The notes below the pieces were generated by a model. The model had not been told where the DNA came from. It saw nothing but the letters and a program-made list of their open reading frames with translations, and did not search any database. From Vescimonas cirricatena (GTDB lineage Bacteria > Bacillota > Clostridia > Oscillospirales > Oscillospiraceae), in NCBI RefSeq assembly GCF_020687045.1, contig NZ_JAJEPW010000014.1:1-59736 (forward strand): a stretch of DNA of 59,736 nucleotides. Direction: 5' to 3'. Within the stretch, counting starts at the first letter, position 1. The number at the start of each line of letters is the position of its first letter. Positions 26,601 to 34,117 of the stretch are shown here, piece by piece. The translations under genes were made by a program, and so were the position numbers.

Positions 26601-26894
26601 TCCGTGTCCCAGGTGGTGTCCCCCCAGGTATGGACCCGCCTCCACGACGGCGGCCGCTACATGACCGTGACCCTGACGGGCCGCAGCGATCTGACGAAGG
26701 TCTGGTTCCCCACCTGGGGCGCAGCCAACGGCCAGGACGACCTGCAGTGGTACCAGGCGGTCAGGCAGTCCAACGGCGACTGGTCCTATACCGTGAACCT
26801 GTCCCAGCACCGGGACAAGGGCACTTACTTCATCCATGTCTACGGCAATACCAGACAGAACCTGGTGGCCCACACCACCGCCTATGTAAGCTGA
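23664..26894 (+). CDS. Secreted CotH-family kinase with six GBS Bsp-like repeats
   Basis: Exported protein of 1076 aa. The signal peptide ends 'LLTATAFA' before GDN. The CotH kinase domain lies at about 120-460: 'VEIKGRGNSTWREYAKKPYQ', 'LLANASDDSMIRTRLVYDAA', 'YVDLWIDGQYLGVYLLGEKA' and the metal-binding 'PLWDFDTCMGN' (D385, D387). Bacillus CotH is an atypical protein kinase that phosphorylates spore-coat proteins. From residue 508 to the end are six repeats of about 93 residues with 'GQDDLxWYEA...TGTYFIHAYG', which I recognise as GBS Bsp-like repeats (PF08481). There is no sortase motif or C-terminal membrane helix. ATG 23664 follows GGGAGAAAG. The next gene carries the same repeats. Confidence 0.9.
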   Translation: MKAIQKSGAWLWALLAALLLTVLLTATAFAGDNDFRCWTVDARQWTNQGYQSEKDGVWYLFLPQDESPADTVLSFSGRVTAASAGALDREGGTLTGAFADRDRVTLTLEGGRTETVCLRQSSLPSLRLTLNGTTLDQIHQDKDVKYPGNDLVLTDGDDVLTGTVEIKGRGNSTWREYAKKPYQIKFSKKTSVLGMPAAKKWILLANASDDSMIRTRLVYDAAEQMDFPFVTEYQYVDLWIDGQYLGVYLLGEKAEIGKGRLNLQDPAGAMFELDNGFATDEDHYFFEGRLNSYFALKEIVEEDDEHIQQAMTNFQTAMTRLTTALTSQGWENLSLSQLNEMIDVDSLARYYLMNEYVLNGESFFTSFFWYQDGASDVLHVGPLWDFDTCMGNKNEKVTDYNASSTSVLMKKMLNIPAFYQRVQELYTRYKPLLTGMAGQVDGLRDEIGVSADLNYLRWSTLGAANPKPGGTPFAPTYDEAISRVRTWLTGRANAFTPTVRPQQLGYYFNASRTVMYLTYSAPSQTSLRFAVWGQQDGQNDLHWYQAKQQNGRWVAEVPLINHQETGTYMVHVYNQNGLPQGLLDHGTVVVDNLVQPEKPALKAALSADGRYLNLTLTGGSDLTQVWFPTWSEKNGQDDLQWYEAKKQADGSWTYSVALSRHNTTGTYFIHAYGNNKKNLVAHTTAYVEKIPGPEMKAALSADGRYLDVTLTGRGDLTQVWFPTWSQVNGQDDLCWHEASRQADGSWTCRIALSDHSGTGTYFIHAYGNTKKNLVAHTTAYVEKIPGPEMKAALSADGRYLDVTLTGRGDLTQVWFPTWSQVNGQDDLRWHEAARQTDGSWTCRIALSDHSGTGVYFIHAYGNTKKNLVAHTTVTVPQASQPSQPEQPPQPVRSGMQAVLSADGRYLDVTLAGRSDLTKVWFPTWSAVNGQDDLRWYEATKQPDGSWTCRVPLANHKSAGGFFLHAYGNNKKNLVAHTTASVSQVVSPQVWTRLHDGGRYMTVTLTGRSDLTKVWFPTWGAANGQDDLQWYQAVRQSNGDWSYTVNLSQHRDKGTYFIHVYGNTRQNLVAHTTAYVS
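25741..26304 (+). repeat. Near-identical 282-bp tandem copies within cotH-like gene
   Basis: Copies 3 and 4 of the GBS Bsp-like array start at 25741 and 26023, exactly 282 bp (94 codons) apart, and are almost identical at the DNA level, including silent positions. This indicates recent duplication or gene conversion. Confidence 0.85.
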
Positions 26895-26965
26895 AAGGAG
26901 GGACCGCACCCCGGAGAGAGCACCCCGATCAAGTGTTGGAAATCAAACTGTAACGGAGGAAAAAG

Positions 26966-29900
26966 ATGAAAAGAGCACTATCACTGCTTCTGGCGCTGCT
27001 GATGGCTGCCAGCCTGGTCATGCCCCAGGCCTGGGCCGCCGGGCTCCAGGAGCCGGAGCCGGACGCTGTCGTCCAGCAGACCCAGCCCGACACCGCCGAA
27101 CCCGATGCCCAGCTGCCCCAGGCGGATACCCTGGCCGGCAACGCCGCGGGGCTCACCCCCATTACCCGCACCAAGAATGCCGTGGCCAGCGGCGTGACCC
27201 TGGAAAAGGTGGTCATGCGCAACGTCAACGGCAGCCAGGTGGTGGGCTACCTTTCGGAGATCGACCTGTCCAAGGACGTGACCCTGAAGGCCAGCTACAC
27301 CGGATATTACTATGACGGCAGCACCGCCGCCCAGCGCAAGGCCATGGTGGACGGCGGAAAACTGAAATGGGAGATGTCCCAGACCACCGCCCAGGCCGCT
27401 GCCTACGGACGGGCCTCGGATACCGAGGGCCGCGTGGTCCTGGCCACCAATGCCGACTACTACAATATGCAGACCGGCGCACCCACCGGCTACCTCATTA
27501 TGGAGGGCAACCTGGTGAAAACCGGCGCCGAGCCCTTCTTCGCCATTCTGAAGGACGGCTCCGCCGTGATTCGCCCCGCCGGCAGCGACACCTCCGACGT
27601 GGTGGAGGCCGTTTCCGGCCCCTATATGCTGGTGGAAAACGGCCAGATCGTCCCCGGCCTGGACCAGGGCGACCGCATGCCCCGCAACAGCGTGGGCATC
27701 CGTGCCGACGGCTCCGTGGTGTTCTTCGAGGCCGACGGCCGCCAGGAGCCCATGTCCATCGGCATGAGCATGTATGAGGTGGCCAGCTTCCTGAAGGACG
27801 CCGGCTGCGTCACCGCCATCTATCTGGACGGCGGCGGCTCCGCCACCGTGGCCGCCCGCTATGAGGGCACCGACGAGCTGCTGGTGCGCAACAGCCCCAG
27901 CGACGGCCTGGAGCGCACCGTGTCCGATGCCCTGCTGGTGGTGTCCACCGCCCGCTTTGACGGCGACTTCGACCACGCCTCCGTCAGCCCCCAGAATGAG
28001 CTTTATACCCCCGGCAGCCAGGTGGCTTTCACGGCCCTGGGCGCTGACTCCGCAGGCGGCGCGGCCGACCTGCCGGAAAGCGGCCTGACCTGGGTGCTGG
28101 ACACCCCCGCCGCCGGGCGGATCGACGCCTCCACCGGCGTGTTCACCGCCGCCAAGGGCTATGTGGGCGAGGTCCGGGTCCGCCTGACCTATCAGGGGCA
28201 GGACGTTGGCTCCGCCTCCGTCACCATCGCCGAGCCCGACCAGGTGTATTTCGCCGGCAAGAGCCTGTCCCTGGACTATGAAAAGACCAGCGACCTGGGC
28301 CTGACCGTCAAGAGCAGCCTGCGGGATATCCACTATCACGACGGTGACTTCACCTGGAGCATCCGCTCCCTGACCGAGGGTGTCTCCGCCGACGGCATCG
28401 GCACCATCGTGGACAACCGGCTCCACACGGCGGCCAAGGCCAGCCAGACCCGCAAGGCGGAGATCACCGTCACCTACACCAAGGCCAACGGCCAGAAGCT
28501 CACCGACACCGTCACCGTGGAAATCGGCAAAATGCCCACCATCCTCCTGGATTTCGAGGATGAAAGCTCCAAGTCCGGCATGAACGTGGGTGCCAACGCC
28601 GTGTGGGGCAACCTGAATAGCTTTTCCGGTCACAGCGCCCATAATCTGCCCGGCGTCAGCGACGCGGGCTTCGGCGTGGCCGGTCAGGTCAGCAAGGATC
28701 CCAACGGTCTGGACATCCCTTACGGGCCCATTACCGATTTCGGCCTGGCATGCCCCGACTTTATCAGCAGCAACGCGGAATGGGACTGCAACTCCGCCGG
28801 CGCACCCTACAGCTGGGACTGCGCCCAGGACCCCGCCACCCTGTTCCGCTCCATGGGCTATGAATACTATGTGGGCGCCATCGCCACCGCCCAGGAGGGC
28901 GCGTGGGATATGTACGCCCGCCGGGTAGGCTCCGATGAAGGCCCCGTGCGCTTCGGCCAGAAGTCCCTGGAGTATCATTACGACTATACCAAGATCTCCG
29001 GTACCAACAACACCAACGAGTATCTCCGCTACAGCGGCGAGGACGTGGTCATCGAGGGCAAGCCCACCGCCCTGGGTATGTGGGTCTACGCCCCCGAGGG
29101 CACGCCCAACTACTGGCTGTCCACCAGCGTGTCCTACTGGAACGGGGAAAAGTATGTCACCACCAGCCTGCTGCACCTGAAGACCACCACCGTCAACGCC
29201 GCCGGCCAGACCGTGGACACCACCACCCAGTATACCGGCATCAACTGGACCGGCTGGAAGTATGTGGAGGCAGACCTCAGCAGCGTGTATGACAAGGCCC
29301 AGGATGTGGAGAATCATCCCCTGAAGATTACTGCCGGTCAGGTGCTGCTGTGGACCATCATCATCGAGGGCGGCACCGGCGACGTGGACGGCAACAAGAT
29401 CACCTGCGGCTCCCGGGCCGCCGGCAGCCTGTATGTGGACAACATCCGCGCGGTGTATGGTACCACCGCCGATGACCTGGAGAACCCCGTCATCACCTCC
29501 GTCCGGGGCGGCAGCTCCTCCCTCACCGGCTATTCCGACCTGACGGAGCTGGCCGAGGACGGTTCCACCGTCCTGACGGATAATGAGCTGCAATTCTTTA
29601 CCGGGTATTATGATCCCCAGGGTGAGAACCGCACCGGCGTGTCCGCCGAGAACACCGTCATCACCATCGATGGCCAGGACATCAAGAACTTCGCCAACAC
29701 CGACCAGGCCGTTACCGGCACCGTGACACTGCCCAATGGCCGCCACAGCATTAAGGTGGAGATCATGGACGGCTTCGGCAACCGGGCCAGCGTCACCCGC
29801 TCCTTCACCGTGAAGGGCACCGCCAATATCCCCACCGTGACCCTGGACACCCCGTCCTATGCCCTGGTGGGCGAGAACTACGTGGTGTCCGTCACCTCCC

Positions 29901-32900
29901 CCAACGCCGGTAAGATCGACTCCGTCACCGCCCAGATCGTGTACGGCAACGTGGACCTGTTCGACACCGACGAAAACGGCGGCAAGGGTGCCTTCAACAC
30001 CTGCGCCTCCCTGGCCTACGGCTCCGGCTTCCAGGGCTCCAGCTCTGCCGCCCGCCGCACCACCACCGAAAAGACCGTCACCGTGAATATGACCCGCACG
30101 GGCTCTGCCGGGAAGGACCTGTTCACCTTCACCATGCCCATGCCCGCCGGGGCCACGGCGCTGGACAGCCTGCCCATCTCCGTCACCGTGACCTACACCT
30201 GTGACGGCGTCACCTACACCACCTCCACCGGCAGCCTGCGCCTGCCCATGCAGGGCTACTACACCGTCACCTCCGACATCATGGTGGAGGGCGCGGCAGC
30301 GGCCCGGCTGTATGTGAAGGACATCAACGGCAAGGCCGCCTCCGGTGTGGACCTGTATGTGGGCGACACCCGCATCGGCACCACCAACGCCTCCGGCCAG
30401 GTCAGCACCGACTACTTCAACAAGCTCTCCGTCGGCTCCCGCACCGGCGTCACCGCCCGGAAGGACAATCACCGCTCCTTTGAGACGGTCATCGTCACCC
30501 GCCGGGCCGGCGGCAGCACCGATGGTATGCCCAGCTTCGTGCAGCTCAACGCCACCCCCAATGCCCAGAGCTGCCAGAACATCACCTGGGTCACCAATCC
30601 CCTGACGGCCCAGGCCAAGGCCACCGTGCAGTACTGCCAGCAGAGCAGCTTCAAGGGCAGCTTCCCCTCCAGTGCCCAGGGTCAGGTGACCCTCCGGGAG
30701 TTCACCACCTCCGGCGACGCCGTCTATGTCAGTACCGTGTCCCTGACCGGCCTGAAGCCCGGCACCACCTACGTCTATCGGGTGGGTGACGGCAGCAAGT
30801 GGTCTGAAAACATGACCTTCACCACCAGCCAGCCCGGCGCGGACACCACCCGCTTCTTCGTCATCGGCGATACCCAGCTCTCCGGCAATGTCGAAAGCGA
30901 TCAGGATGAGATCCGGCTGATGAACGCCATTGCCGCCAATATCAACGGCCAGTCCATGAACTTCGGCATCCAGACCGGCGACTTTGTGGACAACGGCGGC
31001 AACCTGGGCCAGTGGAGCGAGATCCTGGACGTGTTCTCCCGGAACTACGCCGACCTCCCCGTGGTGCAGGTCATGGGCAACCATGAGTACTACGGCGACC
31101 TGTCCGGCGGCAACGCCGCCAGCCTGTGGACCCTGCCCGACCGGCTGTATTACTCCGTGGAGTACGGCGATGTGTATGTGGCGGTCATCAACTTTGCCGC
31201 CAACCTGGAGGATGCCTGCCAGTGGCTGATCCAGGACGCCGCCAAGTCCGACTGCACCTGGAAGGTGCTGGCGGTCCACCAGCCCGCGTACTACACCAAT
31301 CCCAACGGCAGCAGCGAGGCCTTCAACCGCTATATCCCCGCCGCCGCTGAGGCCGCCGGCATCAATGTGGTGTTCTCCGGCCATGACCACAGCTATGCCC
31401 GCACCATGGTCCTCAAGAACGGCCAGCCCGTGTCCGAGGCCGCCCAGAACGGCCGCCTGCCCGCCACCTACGGCAAGGGCGTGCTGTACTACATCTGCGG
31501 CGACCTGGGCGAAAAGTCCCGCAGCACCGAGTACAAGGCCGTCAACAACCCCGACTTCCACTTTGCCCAGGTGTCCCAGGAGTATGACTCCCTGTACCTG
31601 GCCGTGGAGGCCACCGCCGACGCCATGACCGTCCGCACCTACTCCGTCAGCGCCGAGGGCGCCCAGTCCCTGCTGGATACCTACACCATGCGGGTGCCCG
31701 CCTCCGTGTGCCGCGACAAGGGCCACGACTTCTCCGGCGACACCGTATACGTCCGTGACGGCAAGCTGGTCTGCTCCTTCTGCGGCCAGACCGTGGAGCT
31801 GAAGGACTCCGGCTACACCGGCTGGGCCCGGGACGAGGCCACCGGCCTGCGGATGTACAGCTATCACAACGCCTGGCACACCGGCTGGTTCATCATCGAC
31901 CCCGAGGTGTATTGCTTCGACAAGAGCGGCATCGCCTACGATGGCCGGGTCACCCTGTACGGCAAGCAGTTCGTCTTTGACGACGGCGTGGTGGTCAGCG
32001 GCCCCACGGGCTTCGTCAAGCGGGACGACGGCAAGACCCTGTACTTCGAGAATGGCCGCATCGCCTCCGGCTGGAAGGACATCGGCGACGCCACCTATTA
32101 CTTCGAGACCTCCGACCTGGGCGATGACTTCGGCGTCATGTACACCGGCCGCCGCCTGATCGGCAAGACCTGGTACGAGTTCGGCAGCGATGGCCGCCTG
32201 TATCAGCTGCTGCGGGGCCGTATGTCCGCCGATGAGAAGGAGATCGTGGTCACCATCACGCCTCCCGCCGGTCAGGGCAGGAACTACAGCAATATCATGG
32301 CCGCCGCCTGGAGCCAGCAGGACGGCCAGGACGACCTGGTCTGGTACAATGCCACCGCCAACGGCGACGGCACCTACACCATCCGGGTCCCCATGTGCAA
32401 GTACAACGTGGTGGGCCGGTATCTGGTCCATGTGTATAACCACGGCATCCACGGCCAGCTGCTGGACGGTCTGACCTTCCAGAACACCCACGTGGTGGGC
32501 CACACCGACACCGTGGCCAGCGATTCCAGCACCTGCGTCAGCGCCGGTCAGGTGAAGTACGTCTGCCGCTACTGCGGCGCGTCCCACACCTCCAGCACCC
32601 CCGCCAAGCGCCACACCGTCTCCGCCGTGGTGGACAGCGAATGCCGCACCATGACGGTGACCATGGACGCCGGCAACGGCCACGCCCACTCCAACGTCCG
32701 CTTCGCCGTGTGGAGCAGCGTAAACGGCCAGGATGACCTGACCTGGTACACCGCCAAGAAGAATTCCTCCGGCCAATGGACCTGCACCGTGCCTCTGGTG
32801 AACCACAACAGCACCGGCACCTACTTCATTCACGCCTACTCCTCCGACTCCGGCCAGAACCGGCTCATCGGCAACACCACCGCCCAGGTGGCGAAGCTCC

Positions 32901-34036
32901 CGGCTCCCGACACCGTCACGGCCCAGGTGTCCGACAACTGCCGCACCATGTCCATCCGGCTGGATACCGCCCGCAGCTACAGCGGCATCCGCTTCGCCGT
33001 GTGGAGCAGCGCCGGCGGCCAGGACGACCTGGTCTGGTACACCGCCAAGAACGGCGGCAGCGGCAGCTGGACCTATGACGTGCCCCTGGTGAACCACAAC
33101 AGCACCGGCACCTACTTCATCCATGTCTACAGCGGCAGCAAGCTGGTGGCCCACACCACCGCCCAGGTGGCGAAGCTCCCGGCTCCCGACACCGTCACGG
33201 CCCAGGTGTCCGACAACTGCCGCACCATGTCCATCCGGCTGGATACCGCCCACAGCTACAGCGGCGTCCGCTTCGCCGTGTGGAGCAGCGCCGGCGGCCA
33301 GGACGACCTGGTTTGGTACACCGCCAAGAACGGCGGCAGCGGCAGCTGGACCTATGACGTGGATCTGGCCCGCCACAACACCACCGGCACCTACTTCATC
33401 CATGTCTACAGCGGCAACAAGCTGGTGGCTCACACCACTGCCCAGGTCAAGAGCCTGCCCGCTCCCGCCCCCGGCGTCAAGCCCGGCCTGACGGCTGCCG
33501 TCTCCGCCGATAACGCCGCCATGGAGCTGGCCCTGACCACCACCGCCAAGTATGGCAAGGTCCGCTTCGCCGTGTGGAGCAGCGCCAACGGTCAGGACGA
33601 CCTGGTCTGGTACGATGGCCGCCTCACCGGCAGCACCTGGTCCGCCGGTGTGAAGCTGCTGAACCACAAGACCCTGGGCGGCTACTTCATCCACGTCTAT
33701 GCCGACGGCAAGCTGGTGGCCCACACCACCGCCAATGTCTACGGTATGCCGCCTCAGCAGAGCGCCCAGGCCATCGTCACCGACGACTTCGCCTGGATGA
33801 AGCTGCGGCTCTACAGCGCCACCGGCTACAGCAGCATCCGCTTCGCCGTGTGGAGCAGCGCCGGCGGCCAGGATGATCTGGTCTGGTACAAGGGCGAGAA
33901 CATCGGCGGCGCCTGGGTGGCTGCGGCTGACCTGACCCGCCACAACACCACCGGCACCTACTTCATCCACATCTATTCCGGGAACAAGCTGGTGGCCCAC
34001 ACCACCGTCACCGTGAAGTCCCTGCCCAACCGGTAA
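26966..34036 (+). CDS. Giant exported phosphodiester glycosidase / metallophosphatase / GBS Bsp-like repeat protein
   Basis: Secreted protein of 2356 aa; the signal peptide ends 'MPQAWA'. Order: a NAGPA-type phosphodiester glycosidase domain about 80-330 ('VLATNADYYNMQTGAPTGYL', 'AIYLDGGGSATV'); Ig-like and jelly-roll-like segments to about 1200; a purple-acid-phosphatase-like N-domain; a calcineurin-type metallophosphatase about 1290-1500 ('FVIGDTQ', 'TGDFVDNGG', 'VMGNHEYYG', 'FSGHDHSYA'), with the metal ligands I expect. Then come a 'CSFCGQ' Cys module, glucan-binding-like repeats ('GWARDEATGLRMYSYHNAWH'), a 'CRYCGAS' module, and six GBS Bsp-like repeats from about 1750 to the end. No LPxTG or SLH anchor. 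GGAGGA precedes the ATG. It lies 71 bases after the cotH-like gene with no terminator between, so they form one operon. Confidence 0.9.
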   Translation: MKRALSLLLALLMAASLVMPQAWAAGLQEPEPDAVVQQTQPDTAEPDAQLPQADTLAGNAAGLTPITRTKNAVASGVTLEKVVMRNVNGSQVVGYLSEIDLSKDVTLKASYTGYYYDGSTAAQRKAMVDGGKLKWEMSQTTAQAAAYGRASDTEGRVVLATNADYYNMQTGAPTGYLIMEGNLVKTGAEPFFAILKDGSAVIRPAGSDTSDVVEAVSGPYMLVENGQIVPGLDQGDRMPRNSVGIRADGSVVFFEADGRQEPMSIGMSMYEVASFLKDAGCVTAIYLDGGGSATVAARYEGTDELLVRNSPSDGLERTVSDALLVVSTARFDGDFDHASVSPQNELYTPGSQVAFTALGADSAGGAADLPESGLTWVLDTPAAGRIDASTGVFTAAKGYVGEVRVRLTYQGQDVGSASVTIAEPDQVYFAGKSLSLDYEKTSDLGLTVKSSLRDIHYHDGDFTWSIRSLTEGVSADGIGTIVDNRLHTAAKASQTRKAEITVTYTKANGQKLTDTVTVEIGKMPTILLDFEDESSKSGMNVGANAVWGNLNSFSGHSAHNLPGVSDAGFGVAGQVSKDPNGLDIPYGPITDFGLACPDFISSNAEWDCNSAGAPYSWDCAQDPATLFRSMGYEYYVGAIATAQEGAWDMYARRVGSDEGPVRFGQKSLEYHYDYTKISGTNNTNEYLRYSGEDVVIEGKPTALGMWVYAPEGTPNYWLSTSVSYWNGEKYVTTSLLHLKTTTVNAAGQTVDTTTQYTGINWTGWKYVEADLSSVYDKAQDVENHPLKITAGQVLLWTIIIEGGTGDVDGNKITCGSRAAGSLYVDNIRAVYGTTADDLENPVITSVRGGSSSLTGYSDLTELAEDGSTVLTDNELQFFTGYYDPQGENRTGVSAENTVITIDGQDIKNFANTDQAVTGTVTLPNGRHSIKVEIMDGFGNRASVTRSFTVKGTANIPTVTLDTPSYALVGENYVVSVTSPNAGKIDSVTAQIVYGNVDLFDTDENGGKGAFNTCASLAYGSGFQGSSSAARRTTTEKTVTVNMTRTGSAGKDLFTFTMPMPAGATALDSLPISVTVTYTCDGVTYTTSTGSLRLPMQGYYTVTSDIMVEGAAAARLYVKDINGKAASGVDLYVGDTRIGTTNASGQVSTDYFNKLSVGSRTGVTARKDNHRSFETVIVTRRAGGSTDGMPSFVQLNATPNAQSCQNITWVTNPLTAQAKATVQYCQQSSFKGSFPSSAQGQVTLREFTTSGDAVYVSTVSLTGLKPGTTYVYRVGDGSKWSENMTFTTSQPGADTTRFFVIGDTQLSGNVESDQDEIRLMNAIAANINGQSMNFGIQTGDFVDNGGNLGQWSEILDVFSRNYADLPVVQVMGNHEYYGDLSGGNAASLWTLPDRLYYSVEYGDVYVAVINFAANLEDACQWLIQDAAKSDCTWKVLAVHQPAYYTNPNGSSEAFNRYIPAAAEAAGINVVFSGHDHSYARTMVLKNGQPVSEAAQNGRLPATYGKGVLYYICGDLGEKSRSTEYKAVNNPDFHFAQVSQEYDSLYLAVEATADAMTVRTYSVSAEGAQSLLDTYTMRVPASVCRDKGHDFSGDTVYVRDGKLVCSFCGQTVELKDSGYTGWARDEATGLRMYSYHNAWHTGWFIIDPEVYCFDKSGIAYDGRVTLYGKQFVFDDGVVVSGPTGFVKRDDGKTLYFENGRIASGWKDIGDATYYFETSDLGDDFGVMYTGRRLIGKTWYEFGSDGRLYQLLRGRMSADEKEIVVTITPPAGQGRNYSNIMAAAWSQQDGQDDLVWYNATANGDGTYTIRVPMCKYNVVGRYLVHVYNHGIHGQLLDGLTFQNTHVVGHTDTVASDSSTCVSAGQVKYVCRYCGASHTSSTPAKRHTVSAVVDSECRTMTVTMDAGNGHAHSNVRFAVWSSVNGQDDLTWYTAKKNSSGQWTCTVPLVNHNSTGTYFIHAYSSDSGQNRLIGNTTAQVAKLPAPDTVTAQVSDNCRTMSIRLDTARSYSGIRFAVWSSAGGQDDLVWYTAKNGGSGSWTYDVPLVNHNSTGTYFIHVYSGSKLVAHTTAQVAKLPAPDTVTAQVSDNCRTMSIRLDTAHSYSGVRFAVWSSAGGQDDLVWYTAKNGGSGSWTYDVDLARHNTTGTYFIHVYSGNKLVAHTTAQVKSLPAPAPGVKPGLTAAVSADNAAMELALTTTAKYGKVRFAVWSSANGQDDLVWYDGRLTGSTWSAGVKLLNHKTLGGYFIHVYADGKLVAHTTANVYGMPPQQSAQAIVTDDFAWMKLRLYSATGYSSIRFAVWSSAGGQDDLVWYKGENIGGAWVAAADLTRHNTTGTYFIHIYSGNKLVAHTTVTVKSLPNR
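32886..33443 (+). repeat. 279-bp tandem repeat copies within the giant gene
   Basis: Two GBS Bsp-like units beginning at 32886 and 33165 are 279 bp (93 codons) apart and nearly identical in DNA, again pointing to recent internal duplication. Confidence 0.8.
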
Positions 34037-34070
34037 GGACGGTTCCCCCCTTAACCCCATAGGCAAAACC

Positions 34071-34100
34071 AGCCCCCGCAGGCAAATGCCTGCGGGGGCT
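34071..34100. terminator. Terminator between giant gene and rqcH
   Basis: AGCCCCCGCAGGCA-aa-TGCCTGCGGGGGCT hairpin between convergent genes; the flanking T-runs are short. Confidence 0.75.
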
Positions 34101-34117
34101 GAGCTTTATCTCACATT

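Noticed and set aside
26981..34066. A 2361-codon open frame antisense to the giant NAGPA/phosphatase gene, and similar long antisense frames opposite dnaE, the cotH-like gene, the M14 peptidase and addBA
   Set aside because: They arise because GC-rich third positions remove stop codons on the opposite strand. They have no RBS, no recognisable domains and low-complexity His/Gly/Ala-rich translations.
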